NCBI GenBank assembly: GCA_900551465.1
Contig: URWL01000023.1
Span: forward strand, 1 to 12,054
Length of the DNA: 12,054 nt
DNA from: an uncultured Blautia sp.
GTDB taxonomy: Bacteria > Bacillota > Clostridia > Lachnospirales > Lachnospiraceae
Reading direction: 5' to 3'
Made by a program: the position numbers and the translations under genes. This document shows, one piece after another, positions 6,270-12,054 of this stretch. The number at the start of each line of letters is the position of its first letter. Position 1 is the stretch's first letter. The notes below the pieces were generated by a model that made no database searches, had not been told where the DNA came from, and saw only the letters and a program-made list of their open reading frames with translations.

Positions 6270-6467
6270 ATGCCTAAGATTAAAACATGTAGAGCAGCAG
6301 CAAAACGCTTCAAAAAAACAGGTACCGGAAAAATCATGAGAAACAAAGCTTATAAGAGCCATATCTTAACAAAGAAATCTCAGAAGAGAAAGAGAAATCT
6401 GAGAAAGGCCACTGTTGTTGATTCTACAAACCTGAAAAACATCAGGAAAGCACTGCCTTATTTATAA
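6270..6467 (+). CDS. rpmI: 50S ribosomal protein L35
   Basis: Small basic protein of the large ribosomal subunit, 65 residues, the usual size. It starts [21 protein letters not shown], and the motif [13 protein letters not shown], the central [13 protein letters not shown] and the C-terminal IRKALPYL are typical. AAGGAGG (6255-6261) lies eight bases upstream. It is the middle gene of the conserved infC-rpmI-rplT operon, 83 bases after infC and 33 bases before rplT. Confidence 0.98.
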   Translation: MPKIKTCRAAAKRFKKTGTGKIMRNKAYKSHILTKKSQKRKRNLRKATVVDSTNLKNIRKALPYL

Positions 6468-6500
6468 GAAGTAAGAAGACGAACAGGAGGAAATTAAGAA

Positions 6501-6857
6501 ATGGCAAGAATTAAAGGCGGATTAAACGCAAAGAAAAGACATAACCGTACATTAAAACTGGCAAAGGGCTACAGAGGAGCTCGTTCCAAACAGTATAGAA
6601 TCGCTAAACAGTCTGTAATGAGAGCACTTGCAAGCTCCTATGCAGGAAGAAAGCAGAAAAAACGTCAGTTCAGACAGCTCTGGATCGCACGTATCAACGC
6701 TGCTGCAAGAATGAACGGACTTTCCTACAGCAAAATGATGCATGGTCTTAAAGTTGCAAACATCGACATCAACAGAAAGATGCTTGCTGAGATGGCAGTT
6801 AATGATGCAGCTGGATTTACAGCACTTGCAGAGATCGCTAAAAAGGCTATAGCATAA
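6501..6857 (+). CDS. rplT: 50S ribosomal protein L20
   Basis: Binds 23S rRNA early and is needed for assembly of the large subunit; in Firmicutes it also represses this operon through the leader RNA. It has 118 residues, the usual length: a long, very basic N-terminal helix region ([28 protein letters not shown], about 2-30) and a globular C-terminal domain with [11 protein letters not shown] and [12 protein letters not shown], which is the RNA-binding part. AGGAGG ends ten bases before the ATG. Last gene of the operon, followed by a terminator. Confidence 0.98.
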   Translation: MARIKGGLNAKKRHNRTLKLAKGYRGARSKQYRIAKQSVMRALASSYAGRKQKKRQFRQLWIARINAAARMNGLSYSKMMHGLKVANIDINRKMLAEMAVNDAAGFTALAEIAKKAIA

Positions 6858-6867
6858 ATAAAAACAT

Positions 6868-6921
6868 CAGGGATTCCCTGTCAAAAGATCACATATCCAA
6901 TATTGGGTATGTGATTTTTTT
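6868..6921 (+). terminator. Terminator of the infC operon, with a small preceding hairpin
   Basis: ATCACATATCC (6888-6898) pairs with GGGTATGTGAT (6905-6915) through one G-U pair, loop AATATT, followed by seven Ts (6915-6921). Ten bases before it is a second small hairpin, CAGGG-ATT-CCCTG (6868-6880), without its own T-run. Confidence 0.92.
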
Positions 6922-6933
6922 GTAAATTTGCAC

Positions 6934-6962
6934 TTGCAATCATAAAATTCTAATGCTATAAT
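6934..6962 (+). promoter_or_regulatory. Promoter of the liv operon (extended -10)
   Basis: TTGCAA (6934-6939), a 17-base spacer ending TGC, and a perfect TATAAT (6957-6962) form an extended -10 promoter. The start would be near 6969, about 44 bases before the livJ start codon. I see no obvious T-box, riboswitch or clear operator in this short leader. Confidence 0.85.
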
Positions 6963-7012
6963 CAAAACATTAAAGTATTAGCGAATGAAAGTGAACAAGG
7001 AGGAGATTTACT

Positions 7013-8173
7013 ATGAAAAACTGGAAAAAAGCTCTGAGCGTAACAGCAGCAGTTGCTATGGCGGCAACAATGGCTATGCCGACATCTGTTTTTGCAGAAG
7101 GCGATGAAACATTTAAGATTGGCGTGATCGGACCGATGACTGGCGATTATGCACAGTATGGTACAAATGTATATAATGCAGCTCAGATTGCTATTAATGA
7201 AATAAACGAGAATGGTGGATTTAATGGATATCAGGTAGAACTTCTGGCAGCAGGAGATGATATGGGAGATCCGGAAAAAGCAGTAAATGCATACAATGAT
7301 CTGCTTGATAAGGGAATGCAGATGCTTTGCGGTGCAGTTACTTCCGGTTCCTGCATTGCAGTAGGTGCAGAGGCAGCAGAGAGCACTTTCCTGTTTACTC
7401 CATCTGCTACAGCAGTTGATTCTATCACATCAGGCTCCAACGAATTCCGTATGTGCTTTACAGACCCGGCACAGGGAGCAAAATCTGCACAGTATATCGG
7501 AGAGCATAAGCTTGCAACTAAGGTGGCTGTTCTGTATGATTCCATGGCAGACTACAATTCCGGCGTGCATGATTCTTTTGTAGAAGCAGCAGAGGAAAAC
7601 GGTCTGGAAGTAGTTGCAGACGAGGCTTATACAACAGATAATAATACAGATTATTCTGTACAGCTTAAGAAGATTGCTGACAGCGGCGCAGAGCTTCTTT
7701 TCCTTCCAAACTACTATTCCGACAATGCATTGATCCTTCAGCAGGCATCAGAGGCAGGCATGGACATTAAGTTCTTTGGTGTTGACGGCATGGACGGTAT
7801 TCTTAACGTAGAGAATTTTGATACTTCTCTTGCAGAAGGCGTTATGCTTCTGACTCCTTTCTCTGCAACAGCAGAAGATGAAGCAAGCCAGGCATTTGTA
7901 AAATCTTATAATGAGATTTCAGGCGGAGAAACACCGAACCAGTTTGCAGCAGATGCTTATGATGTTATCTATGCAATGAAAGCCGCAGCAGATGCAGCAG
8001 AGATCACTCCGGATATGGCAAACGAAGATATCAGTGCGGCAATGAGCGAAGCAATGCTTAGCACAGAGCTTGACGGACTTACAGGAAAAGCAAAATGGAC
8101 AGAGGAAGGCGAGTGCGATAAAGAGCCGAAAGCATTTGTGATCGAAAATGGTGCTTACAAAGAAATGGAATAA
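7013..8173 (+). CDS. livJ: Branched-chain amino acid ABC transporter, extracellular substrate-binding protein
   Basis: Type I periplasmic-binding fold protein of the leucine/isoleucine/valine-binding family (Peripla_BP_6) that captures the substrate and passes it to LivH/LivM. It has 386 residues. The mature part begins with FKIGVIGPMTGDYAQYGTNV, then AAQIAINEINENGG, VTSGSCIAV, FTPSATA and a TDPAQG stretch, all typical. The N-terminus (KK, then a hydrophobic core to about residue 25) is a secretion signal ending VFA|EG with cleavage expected after A28. There is no cysteine in or near the signal, so it is not a standard lipoprotein, which is unusual for a Gram-positive binding protein. AAGGAGG lies nine bases upstream. 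First gene of livJHMGF and separated from livH by a terminator-like hairpin, probably giving more binding protein than permease. Ligand cannot be fixed by eye; other amino acids, amides or urea are alternatives. Confidence 0.92.
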   Translation: MKNWKKALSVTAAVAMAATMAMPTSVFAEGDETFKIGVIGPMTGDYAQYGTNVYNAAQIAINEINENGGFNGYQVELLAAGDDMGDPEKAVNAYNDLLDKGMQMLCGAVTSGSCIAVGAEAAESTFLFTPSATAVDSITSGSNEFRMCFTDPAQGAKSAQYIGEHKLATKVAVLYDSMADYNSGVHDSFVEAAEENGLEVVADEAYTTDNNTDYSVQLKKIADSGAELLFLPNYYSDNALILQQASEAGMDIKFFGVDGMDGILNVENFDTSLAEGVMLLTPFSATAEDEASQAFVKSYNEISGGETPNQFAADAYDVIYAMKAAADAAEITPDMANEDISAAMSEAMLSTELDGLTGKAKWTEEGECDKEPKAFVIENGAYKEME

Positions 8174-8190
8174 TCAGTGAATCGCTGATT
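8172..8190 (+). other. Hairpin overlapping the livJ stop codon
   Basis: AATCAG (8172-8177) pairs with CTGATT (8185-8190), plus a T-G pair, with loop GAATC. It begins in the stop codon. It may protect the 3' end of livJ transcripts ending at the stronger hairpin downstream; this is inference. Confidence 0.4.
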
Positions 8191-8207
8191 TGATTATTGA
8201 TAGTCAT

Positions 8208-8256
8208 AAGGACGGGGACGGTTGCTTTGCAGTGTGACCGTCCGCCGTTCCTTTTT
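8208..8256 (+). terminator. Terminator-like hairpin between livJ and livH
   Basis: The GC-rich left arm (8210-8222, GGACGGGGACGGT) pairs with the right arm (8237-8251, ACCGTCCGCCGTTCC) apart from two single-base bulges. A 14-base loop lies between them and TTTTTATT follows. The AA before and TT after extend the stem. As livH to livF have no other visible promoter, this is likely a partial terminator that lowers permease and ATPase expression relative to livJ. Confidence 0.8.
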
Positions 8257-8282
8257 ATTAACTTTATGATAAGAGGTGCACT

Positions 8283-9167
8283 ATGAGTTTTATATCTTAT
8301 TTAAAAGATGGAATCAGCCTGGGCAGTATCTATGCGATCATTGCTCTGGGTTATACAATGGTGTATGGTATTGCAAAAATGCTGAATTTTGCTCATGGAG
8401 ATGTTATCATGGTCGGCGCTTTTGTAATCCTTACAGCTATTACAAAAGGAGGTATGTCTCCGGTTCTGGCTGTTGTGATTTCCATTGTATTCTGTACGGT
8501 ACTGGGCATTGTGATTGAAAAAGTTGCATATCGCCCTCTGAGAAAGGCATCGTCCAACCTTGCAGTGCTGATCACGGCTATTGGCGTCAGTTATCTTCTT
8601 CAGAATCTTGCCCTGCTTATTTTTGGTGCGGATGCCAAAAGCTTTGTAACAGTCATTGATGTTCCTTCTCTTTCTCTTTTCGGAGGACAGCTTGTGATCA
8701 AGGGAATCACAATTGTGACAATTGTTGTAAGTGTGATCATTATGGCGGCTCTTACGTTTTTTGTGCGAAAAACAAAACCGGGGCGTGCTATGCAGGCGGT
8801 TTCTGAGGACCGCGATGCAGCTCAGCTGATGGGAGTAAATGTAAATGCAACAATTTCCCTGACCTTTGCCATTGGTTCCGGACTTGCGGCCATTGCCGGA
8901 CTTCTGCTTTGCTCTGCTTATCCTACACTGACTCCGTATACAGGAGCCATGCCTGGAATCAAGGCTTTTGTTGCAGCAGTATTCGGAGGTATCGGATCTA
9001 TTCCGGGAGCCATGGTGGGAGGAATCCTTCTTGGTGTGATCGAAATTTTTGGAAAAGCCTACATTTCTTCTCAGGTAGCAGATGCCATTGTATTTGCAGT
9101 TCTGATCATTGTGCTCCTGGTGAAGCCTACCGGATTGTTTGGCAAAAACATTCAGGAGAAAGTGTAA
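8283..9167 (+). CDS. livH: Branched-chain amino acid ABC transporter permease LivH
   Basis: One of two membrane subunits of the importer. It has 294 residues, the usual LivH size, with about eight hydrophobic segments. Family marks are the N-terminal SLGSIYAIIALGYTMVYGI, followed by MLNFAHGDVIMVGAF. The cytoplasmic coupling loop for the ATPases is KPGRAMQAVSEDRDAAQLMGVNV (about 162-184), and GIKAFVAAVFGGIGSIPGAMVGG marks the C-terminal half. GAGGTG ends four bases before the ATG. It follows livJ after a 109-base gap holding the hairpin, and its stop codon overlaps the Shine-Dalgarno of livM, so translation of the two is probably coupled. Confidence 0.96.
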   Translation: MSFISYLKDGISLGSIYAIIALGYTMVYGIAKMLNFAHGDVIMVGAFVILTAITKGGMSPVLAVVISIVFCTVLGIVIEKVAYRPLRKASSNLAVLITAIGVSYLLQNLALLIFGADAKSFVTVIDVPSLSLFGGQLVIKGITIVTIVVSVIIMAALTFFVRKTKPGRAMQAVSEDRDAAQLMGVNVNATISLTFAIGSGLAAIAGLLLCSAYPTLTPYTGAMPGIKAFVAAVFGGIGSIPGAMVGGILLGVIEIFGKAYISSQVADAIVFAVLIIVLLVKPTGLFGKNIQEKV

Positions 9168-9177
9168 GGTGGATCAT

Positions 9178-10251
9178 ATGAAAAATAAGATGAATAAGAC
9201 AACAAAAAACAATTTTATAACATATGGGATCGTGATCCTTTTGTTTGCAGTGGTTCAGATCCTTTCCTCCACAGGAAATCTTTCCAGACTTCTTACAGGA
9301 CTTCTGGTTCCTCTCTGCGTTTATACGATCGCGGCAGTATCCCTGAACCTTGTTGTGGGATTTTCCGGAGAACTGAGCCTTGGACATGCAGGCTTTATGT
9401 GTGTGGGCGCATATTCCAGCGCATTGTTTTCACATATGACAGCAGATGCCCTTCCGTCGGTTCCAAGATTTATCCTTGCCATTTTGGTGGGGGCAGCTGT
9501 GGCAGGGATTTTTGGTGTTCTGATCGGTATTCCGGTATTAAGACTCCGCGGAGATTATCTTGCGATTGTTACTCTTGCTTTTGGCGAGATCATTAAAAAT
9601 CTGATCAACATTCTTTATGTTGGCGTGGACGAAAACGGCATTCATGTGGCAACTACTTCTGCTGGCTTTAAACTTGCTGCTGGAGGAAAAAAGATCCTGA
9701 AGGGAGCGCTTGGTATTTCCGGTACGTCGGCTCTTTATAAGGATATTAAGGAGCACTTTTTCCTGATTGGCGTGATCCTTGTATTGCTCACTTTGTTTAT
9801 TGTACAGAATCTGGTGCATTCCAGAAGCGGACGTGCCATTATGTCCACAAGAGACAACAGGATCGCTGCAGAATCCATAGGCATCAATGTAACAAAATAT
9901 AAGCTTCTTGCATTTACGGTTTCAGCAGCTCTGGCAGGCGTGGCAGGCGTGCTTTATTCCCATAATCTGTCTATGCTGAAAGTATCGGTATTCGATTATA
10001 ATATGTCTATTCTGATTCTTGTGTATGTGGTTCTGGGTGGCATCGGAAACCTGAGAGGTTCTATGATCGCAGCGATTATCCTTTATGCTCTTCCGGAACT
10101 GCTTCGAGGATTTGCAAATTACCGTATGCTGATCTATGCGGTCGTGTTGATCGTGATGATGCTCTTTAACTGGGCTCCGGCAGCAAGAAACTGGAGAAGC
10201 CGTATGGTAGAGAAATTTAAAGGCGGAAAAATGAACAAGGAGGCAGCTTGA
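9178..10251 (+). CDS. livM: Branched-chain amino acid ABC transporter permease LivM
   Basis: Second membrane subunit, pairing with LivH. From ATG 9178 it has 357 residues; AAGGTGG (9166-9172) lies five bases upstream and includes part of the livH stop. An earlier in-frame ATG at 9139 is inside livH and has no site. Marks are SLNLVVGFSGELSLGHAGFM near the N-terminus, then IPVLRLRGDYLAIVTLAFGEI, the coupling loop SGRAIMSTRDNRIAAESIGINV, and VYVVLGGIGNLRGSMIAAI. About nine to ten hydrophobic segments are seen. A hydrophilic insert (DENGIHVATTSAGFK...ALYKDIKEHF) replaces the usual glycine-rich loop after the third region. The stop overlaps a possible TTG start of livG. Confidence 0.96.
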   Translation: MKNKMNKTTKNNFITYGIVILLFAVVQILSSTGNLSRLLTGLLVPLCVYTIAAVSLNLVVGFSGELSLGHAGFMCVGAYSSALFSHMTADALPSVPRFILAILVGAAVAGIFGVLIGIPVLRLRGDYLAIVTLAFGEIIKNLINILYVGVDENGIHVATTSAGFKLAAGGKKILKGALGISGTSALYKDIKEHFFLIGVILVLLTLFIVQNLVHSRSGRAIMSTRDNRIAAESIGINVTKYKLLAFTVSAALAGVAGVLYSHNLSMLKVSVFDYNMSILILVYVVLGGIGNLRGSMIAAIILYALPELLRGFANYRMLIYAVVLIVMMLFNWAPAARNWRSRMVEKFKGGKMNKEAA

Positions 10252-10253
10252 CT

Positions 10254-11012
10254 ATGGCAATGCTGGAAGTAAATCATCTGTCAATTCAGTTCGGCGGTCT
10301 TCGGGCGGTTGACGGCTTTCATTTAAATATTGAAAAGGGAGAACTTTACGGTCTGATCGGTCCTAACGGTGCCGGCAAGACTACGGTATTCAATCTTTTG
10401 ACAGGCGTATATAAGCCTACAGAGGGGATTATCCGGCTGGATGGCCAGGATATCACAGGAAAAAGTACCATTGAGATCAACAAAGCGGGAATTGCCCGTA
10501 CTTTCCAGAATATCCGTTTGTTTAAAGATATGCCTGTTCTGGATAATGTAAAAGCAGGGCTTCATAATCATTATCAGTACTCTGTTCTCACTGGTGTTTT
10601 AAGACTGCCAAAATATTTTAAAGTAGAAAAAGAAATGAACGAAAAGGCTATGGAAATTTTGAAAGTCTTTGATCTGGATAAGGAAGCGGATCTTCTTGCC
10701 GGAAATCTTCCTTATGGAAAACAGCGTAAACTGGAGATAGCCCGTGCATTGGCAACAGAGCCTAAGCTTCTCCTTCTGGATGAGCCGGCTGCAGGAATGA
10801 ATCCAAATGAAACACAGGAACTGATGGACACTATCCGTTTTGTACAGGAACATTTCCATATGACGACACTTCTGATAGAACATGATATGAAACTGGTAGG
10901 CGGTATCTGTGAAAAGCTTACTGTGCTGAATTTTGGTCAGGTTCTGACACAGGGGGAAACTTCAGAGGTACTGAATAACCCACAGGTTATTACAGCATAT
11001 CTGGGAGAATAG
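10254..11012 (+). CDS. livG: Branched-chain amino acid ABC transporter ATP-binding protein LivG
   Basis: Cytoplasmic ATPase that powers import together with LivF. It has 252 residues from ATG 10254. Walker A is GPNGAGKTT (36-44), the Q-loop region FQNIRLFKDM is intact, and the signature is the LivG-type NLPYGKQRKLEIARALA (from 151) in place of LSGGQ. Walker B is LLLLDEP (172-178) and the switch histidine is H210 in LIEHDM. AAGGAGG (10237-10243) is ten bases from this ATG. A TTG at 10248 is only four bases away, and the ATG at 10260 is sixteen. The gene begins two bases after the livM stop. Confidence 0.96.
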   Translation: MAMLEVNHLSIQFGGLRAVDGFHLNIEKGELYGLIGPNGAGKTTVFNLLTGVYKPTEGIIRLDGQDITGKSTIEINKAGIARTFQNIRLFKDMPVLDNVKAGLHNHYQYSVLTGVLRLPKYFKVEKEMNEKAMEILKVFDLDKEADLLAGNLPYGKQRKLEIARALATEPKLLLLDEPAAGMNPNETQELMDTIRFVQEHFHMTTLLIEHDMKLVGGICEKLTVLNFGQVLTQGETSEVLNNPQVITAYLGE

Positions 11013-11025
11013 GAGGAAATCAGTT

Positions 11026-11736
11026 ATGGCAATGCTGGAAGTAAAGGATCTTCAGGTATATTATGGTGTGATCCAGGCTCTGAAGGGGATTTCCTTTGAG
11101 GTAAACCAGGGAGAGGTCATTGCTTTGATCGGTGCCAACGGCGCCGGAAAGACAACTACACTCCAGACACTTACAGGAATCCTTCAGGCAAAATCCGGAA
11201 GTATCATGTTTGAGGGCAAAGACCTGACAAAGGTGCCTGCCCATAAGATTGTAGAAATGGGGATGGCTCATGTCCCGGAAGGAAGACGCGTGTTTTCGGA
11301 TATGACTGTATATGAAAATCTTCTTATGGGTGCATATACACGTAAAGACAAAAATGAAATTGCAGAAAGTCTTGAAATGGTATACAAGAGATTTCCAAGG
11401 CTGAAAGAACGGCAGGGACAGCGTTCAGGAACTCTTTCAGGCGGAGAGCAGCAGATGCTTGCCATGGGACGCGCCCTGATGAGTAAACCCAGGATTATCT
11501 TAATGGACGAGCCTTCTATGGGACTTTCGCCAATTTTTGTAAATGAGATTTTTAATATCATTAAGGATGTAAGTGAAGGCGGTACCACAGTTCTTCTGGT
11601 AGAGCAGAATGCAAAGAAAGCCCTTTCTATTGCAGACAGGGCATATGTACTGGAAACAGGAAATATCACTCTGGAAGGCAAAGCTGAGGATCTTCTTCAT
11701 AATGAGGCTGTCCAGAAAGCATATCTGGGAGAATAA
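11026..11736 (+). CDS. livF: Branched-chain amino acid ABC transporter ATP-binding protein LivF
   Basis: Partner ATPase of LivG. It has 236 residues. Walker A is GANGAGKTT (36-44), the signature LSGGEQQ (137-143), Walker B IILMDEP (ending 163) and the switch region LLVEQNAKKAL, with Gln-Asn in place of the usual His as is typical of LivF. AGGAGG (11011-11016) overlaps the livG stop and lies nine bases from the ATG. The first 20 bases and a 17-base stretch at the end are identical to those of livG. No terminator with a T-run follows, so transcription may continue into the next gene. Confidence 0.96.
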   Translation: MAMLEVKDLQVYYGVIQALKGISFEVNQGEVIALIGANGAGKTTTLQTLTGILQAKSGSIMFEGKDLTKVPAHKIVEMGMAHVPEGRRVFSDMTVYENLLMGAYTRKDKNEIAESLEMVYKRFPRLKERQGQRSGTLSGGEQQMLAMGRALMSKPRIILMDEPSMGLSPIFVNEIFNIIKDVSEGGTTVLLVEQNAKKALSIADRAYVLETGNITLEGKAEDLLHNEAVQKAYLGE

Positions 11737-11792
11737 AAGACAGCAGGGCAGATCCGGGGGATTTGCCGGGGATCATGCAAGGAGGAAAGAAA

Positions 11793-12054
11793 ATGGATGA
11801 AAATATTGTGATTTCCATTGCAAGGCAGTATGGAAGCGGCGGCCGTACTGTAGGAAAAATGCTTTCAGAGAAGCTGGGAATTTCTTTTTATGACAAAGAG
11901 ATCATCCGTATGGCTTCTGACGAAAGCGGAATTGATCTGAAGCTTTTTGGAAAGGTAGAAGGAGGAGACAGTGTAAAGCCGTCTTTGTTTTCCAAAAATA
12001 CCATATACAGAGGAAAGCTTCATCAGCCGGACAGTAAAGAGTTTATTTCCGATG
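11793..12054 (+). CDS. Cytidylate-kinase-like protein, 3' partial
   Basis: The first 87 codons of a protein starting MDENIVISIARQYGSGGRTVG. The motif ISIARQYGSGGR (7-18) followed by GKMLSEKLGISFYDKEII is the P-loop region of the cytidylate kinase-like family (Pfam Cytidylate_kin2), small P-loop nucleotide kinases distinct from the housekeeping Cmk. Substrate is unknown for most members. AAGGAGG (11779-11785) lies seven bases before the ATG. It begins 57 bases after livF with no clear terminator or promoter between, so it may be co-transcribed. The C-terminus, with the lid and base-binding residues, is outside the window. Confidence 0.85.
   Translation, partial: MDENIVISIARQYGSGGRTVGKMLSEKLGISFYDKEIIRMASDESGIDLKLFGKVEGGDSVKPSLFSKNTIYRGKLHQPDSKEFISD

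Noticed and set aside
9139..9177. livM start at ATG 9139
   Set aside because: It lies inside livH with no ribosome site; ATG 9178 follows AAGGTGG.
11750..11776. Possible terminator after livF (GATCCGG ... CCGGGGATC)
   Set aside because: The stem is imperfect and has no T-run, so I do not call it a terminator.

Overview
The window looks like a stretch of core chromosome from a Gram-positive, low-to-moderate GC anaerobe. The best guess is a member of the Lachnospiraceae (Clostridia; Blautia/Ruminococcus-like). The reasons are strong AGGAGG ribosome sites before most genes, a division cluster with murA and ftsQ/divIB but no ftsA before ftsZ, a DUF1540 protein, an infC-rpmI-rplT operon behind an attenuated leader, and clostridial-type SEDS and IF3 sequences. 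Genus is inference; no rRNA is present.

Layout. (1) About 1-4922, plus strand, is the end of a cell-wall/division cluster: ftsW-type SEDS glycosyltransferase (5' end cut by the window), murA, ftsQ/divIB (with an unusual repeat-bearing C-terminus) and ftsZ. The first three are tightly packed or overlapping; ftsZ has its own promoter and ends in a strong terminator. (2) 4969-5292, minus strand, is a small cysteine-rich protein with two DUF1540 domains, convergent with ftsZ and divergent from the next operon. (3) 5293-5679 is a 387-base gene-free stretch. It holds the DUF1540 upstream region, two-and-a-bit copies of a 24-bp AT-rich tandem repeat, a strong promoter and a structured leader ending in an intrinsic terminator (probable L20-type leader). 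(4) 5680-6857 is infC (best read with an ATT start), rpmI and rplT, closed by a terminator. (5) 6934-11736 is a complete branched-chain amino acid (or related amino acid) ABC importer: livJ, livH, livM, livG, livF. It has an extended -10 promoter and an internal terminator-like hairpin after livJ. (6) 11793-12054 is the start of a cytidylate-kinase-like protein, cut by the window end.

How the genes work together: FtsW polymerises septal glycan, MurA makes the first committed peptidoglycan precursor, FtsQ/DivIB scaffolds the divisome and FtsZ builds the ring. IF3, L35 and L20 serve ribosome assembly and initiation and are probably feedback-controlled through the leader. LivJHMGF forms a self-contained uptake system.

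No mobile element, CRISPR array, tRNA or rRNA was recognised. The window is mostly ordinary housekeeping sequence. The less ordinary points are the 38-residue repeats of FtsQ, the 24-bp repeats at the divergent promoter region, the ATT start of infC, and a LivJ with no lipobox cysteine.
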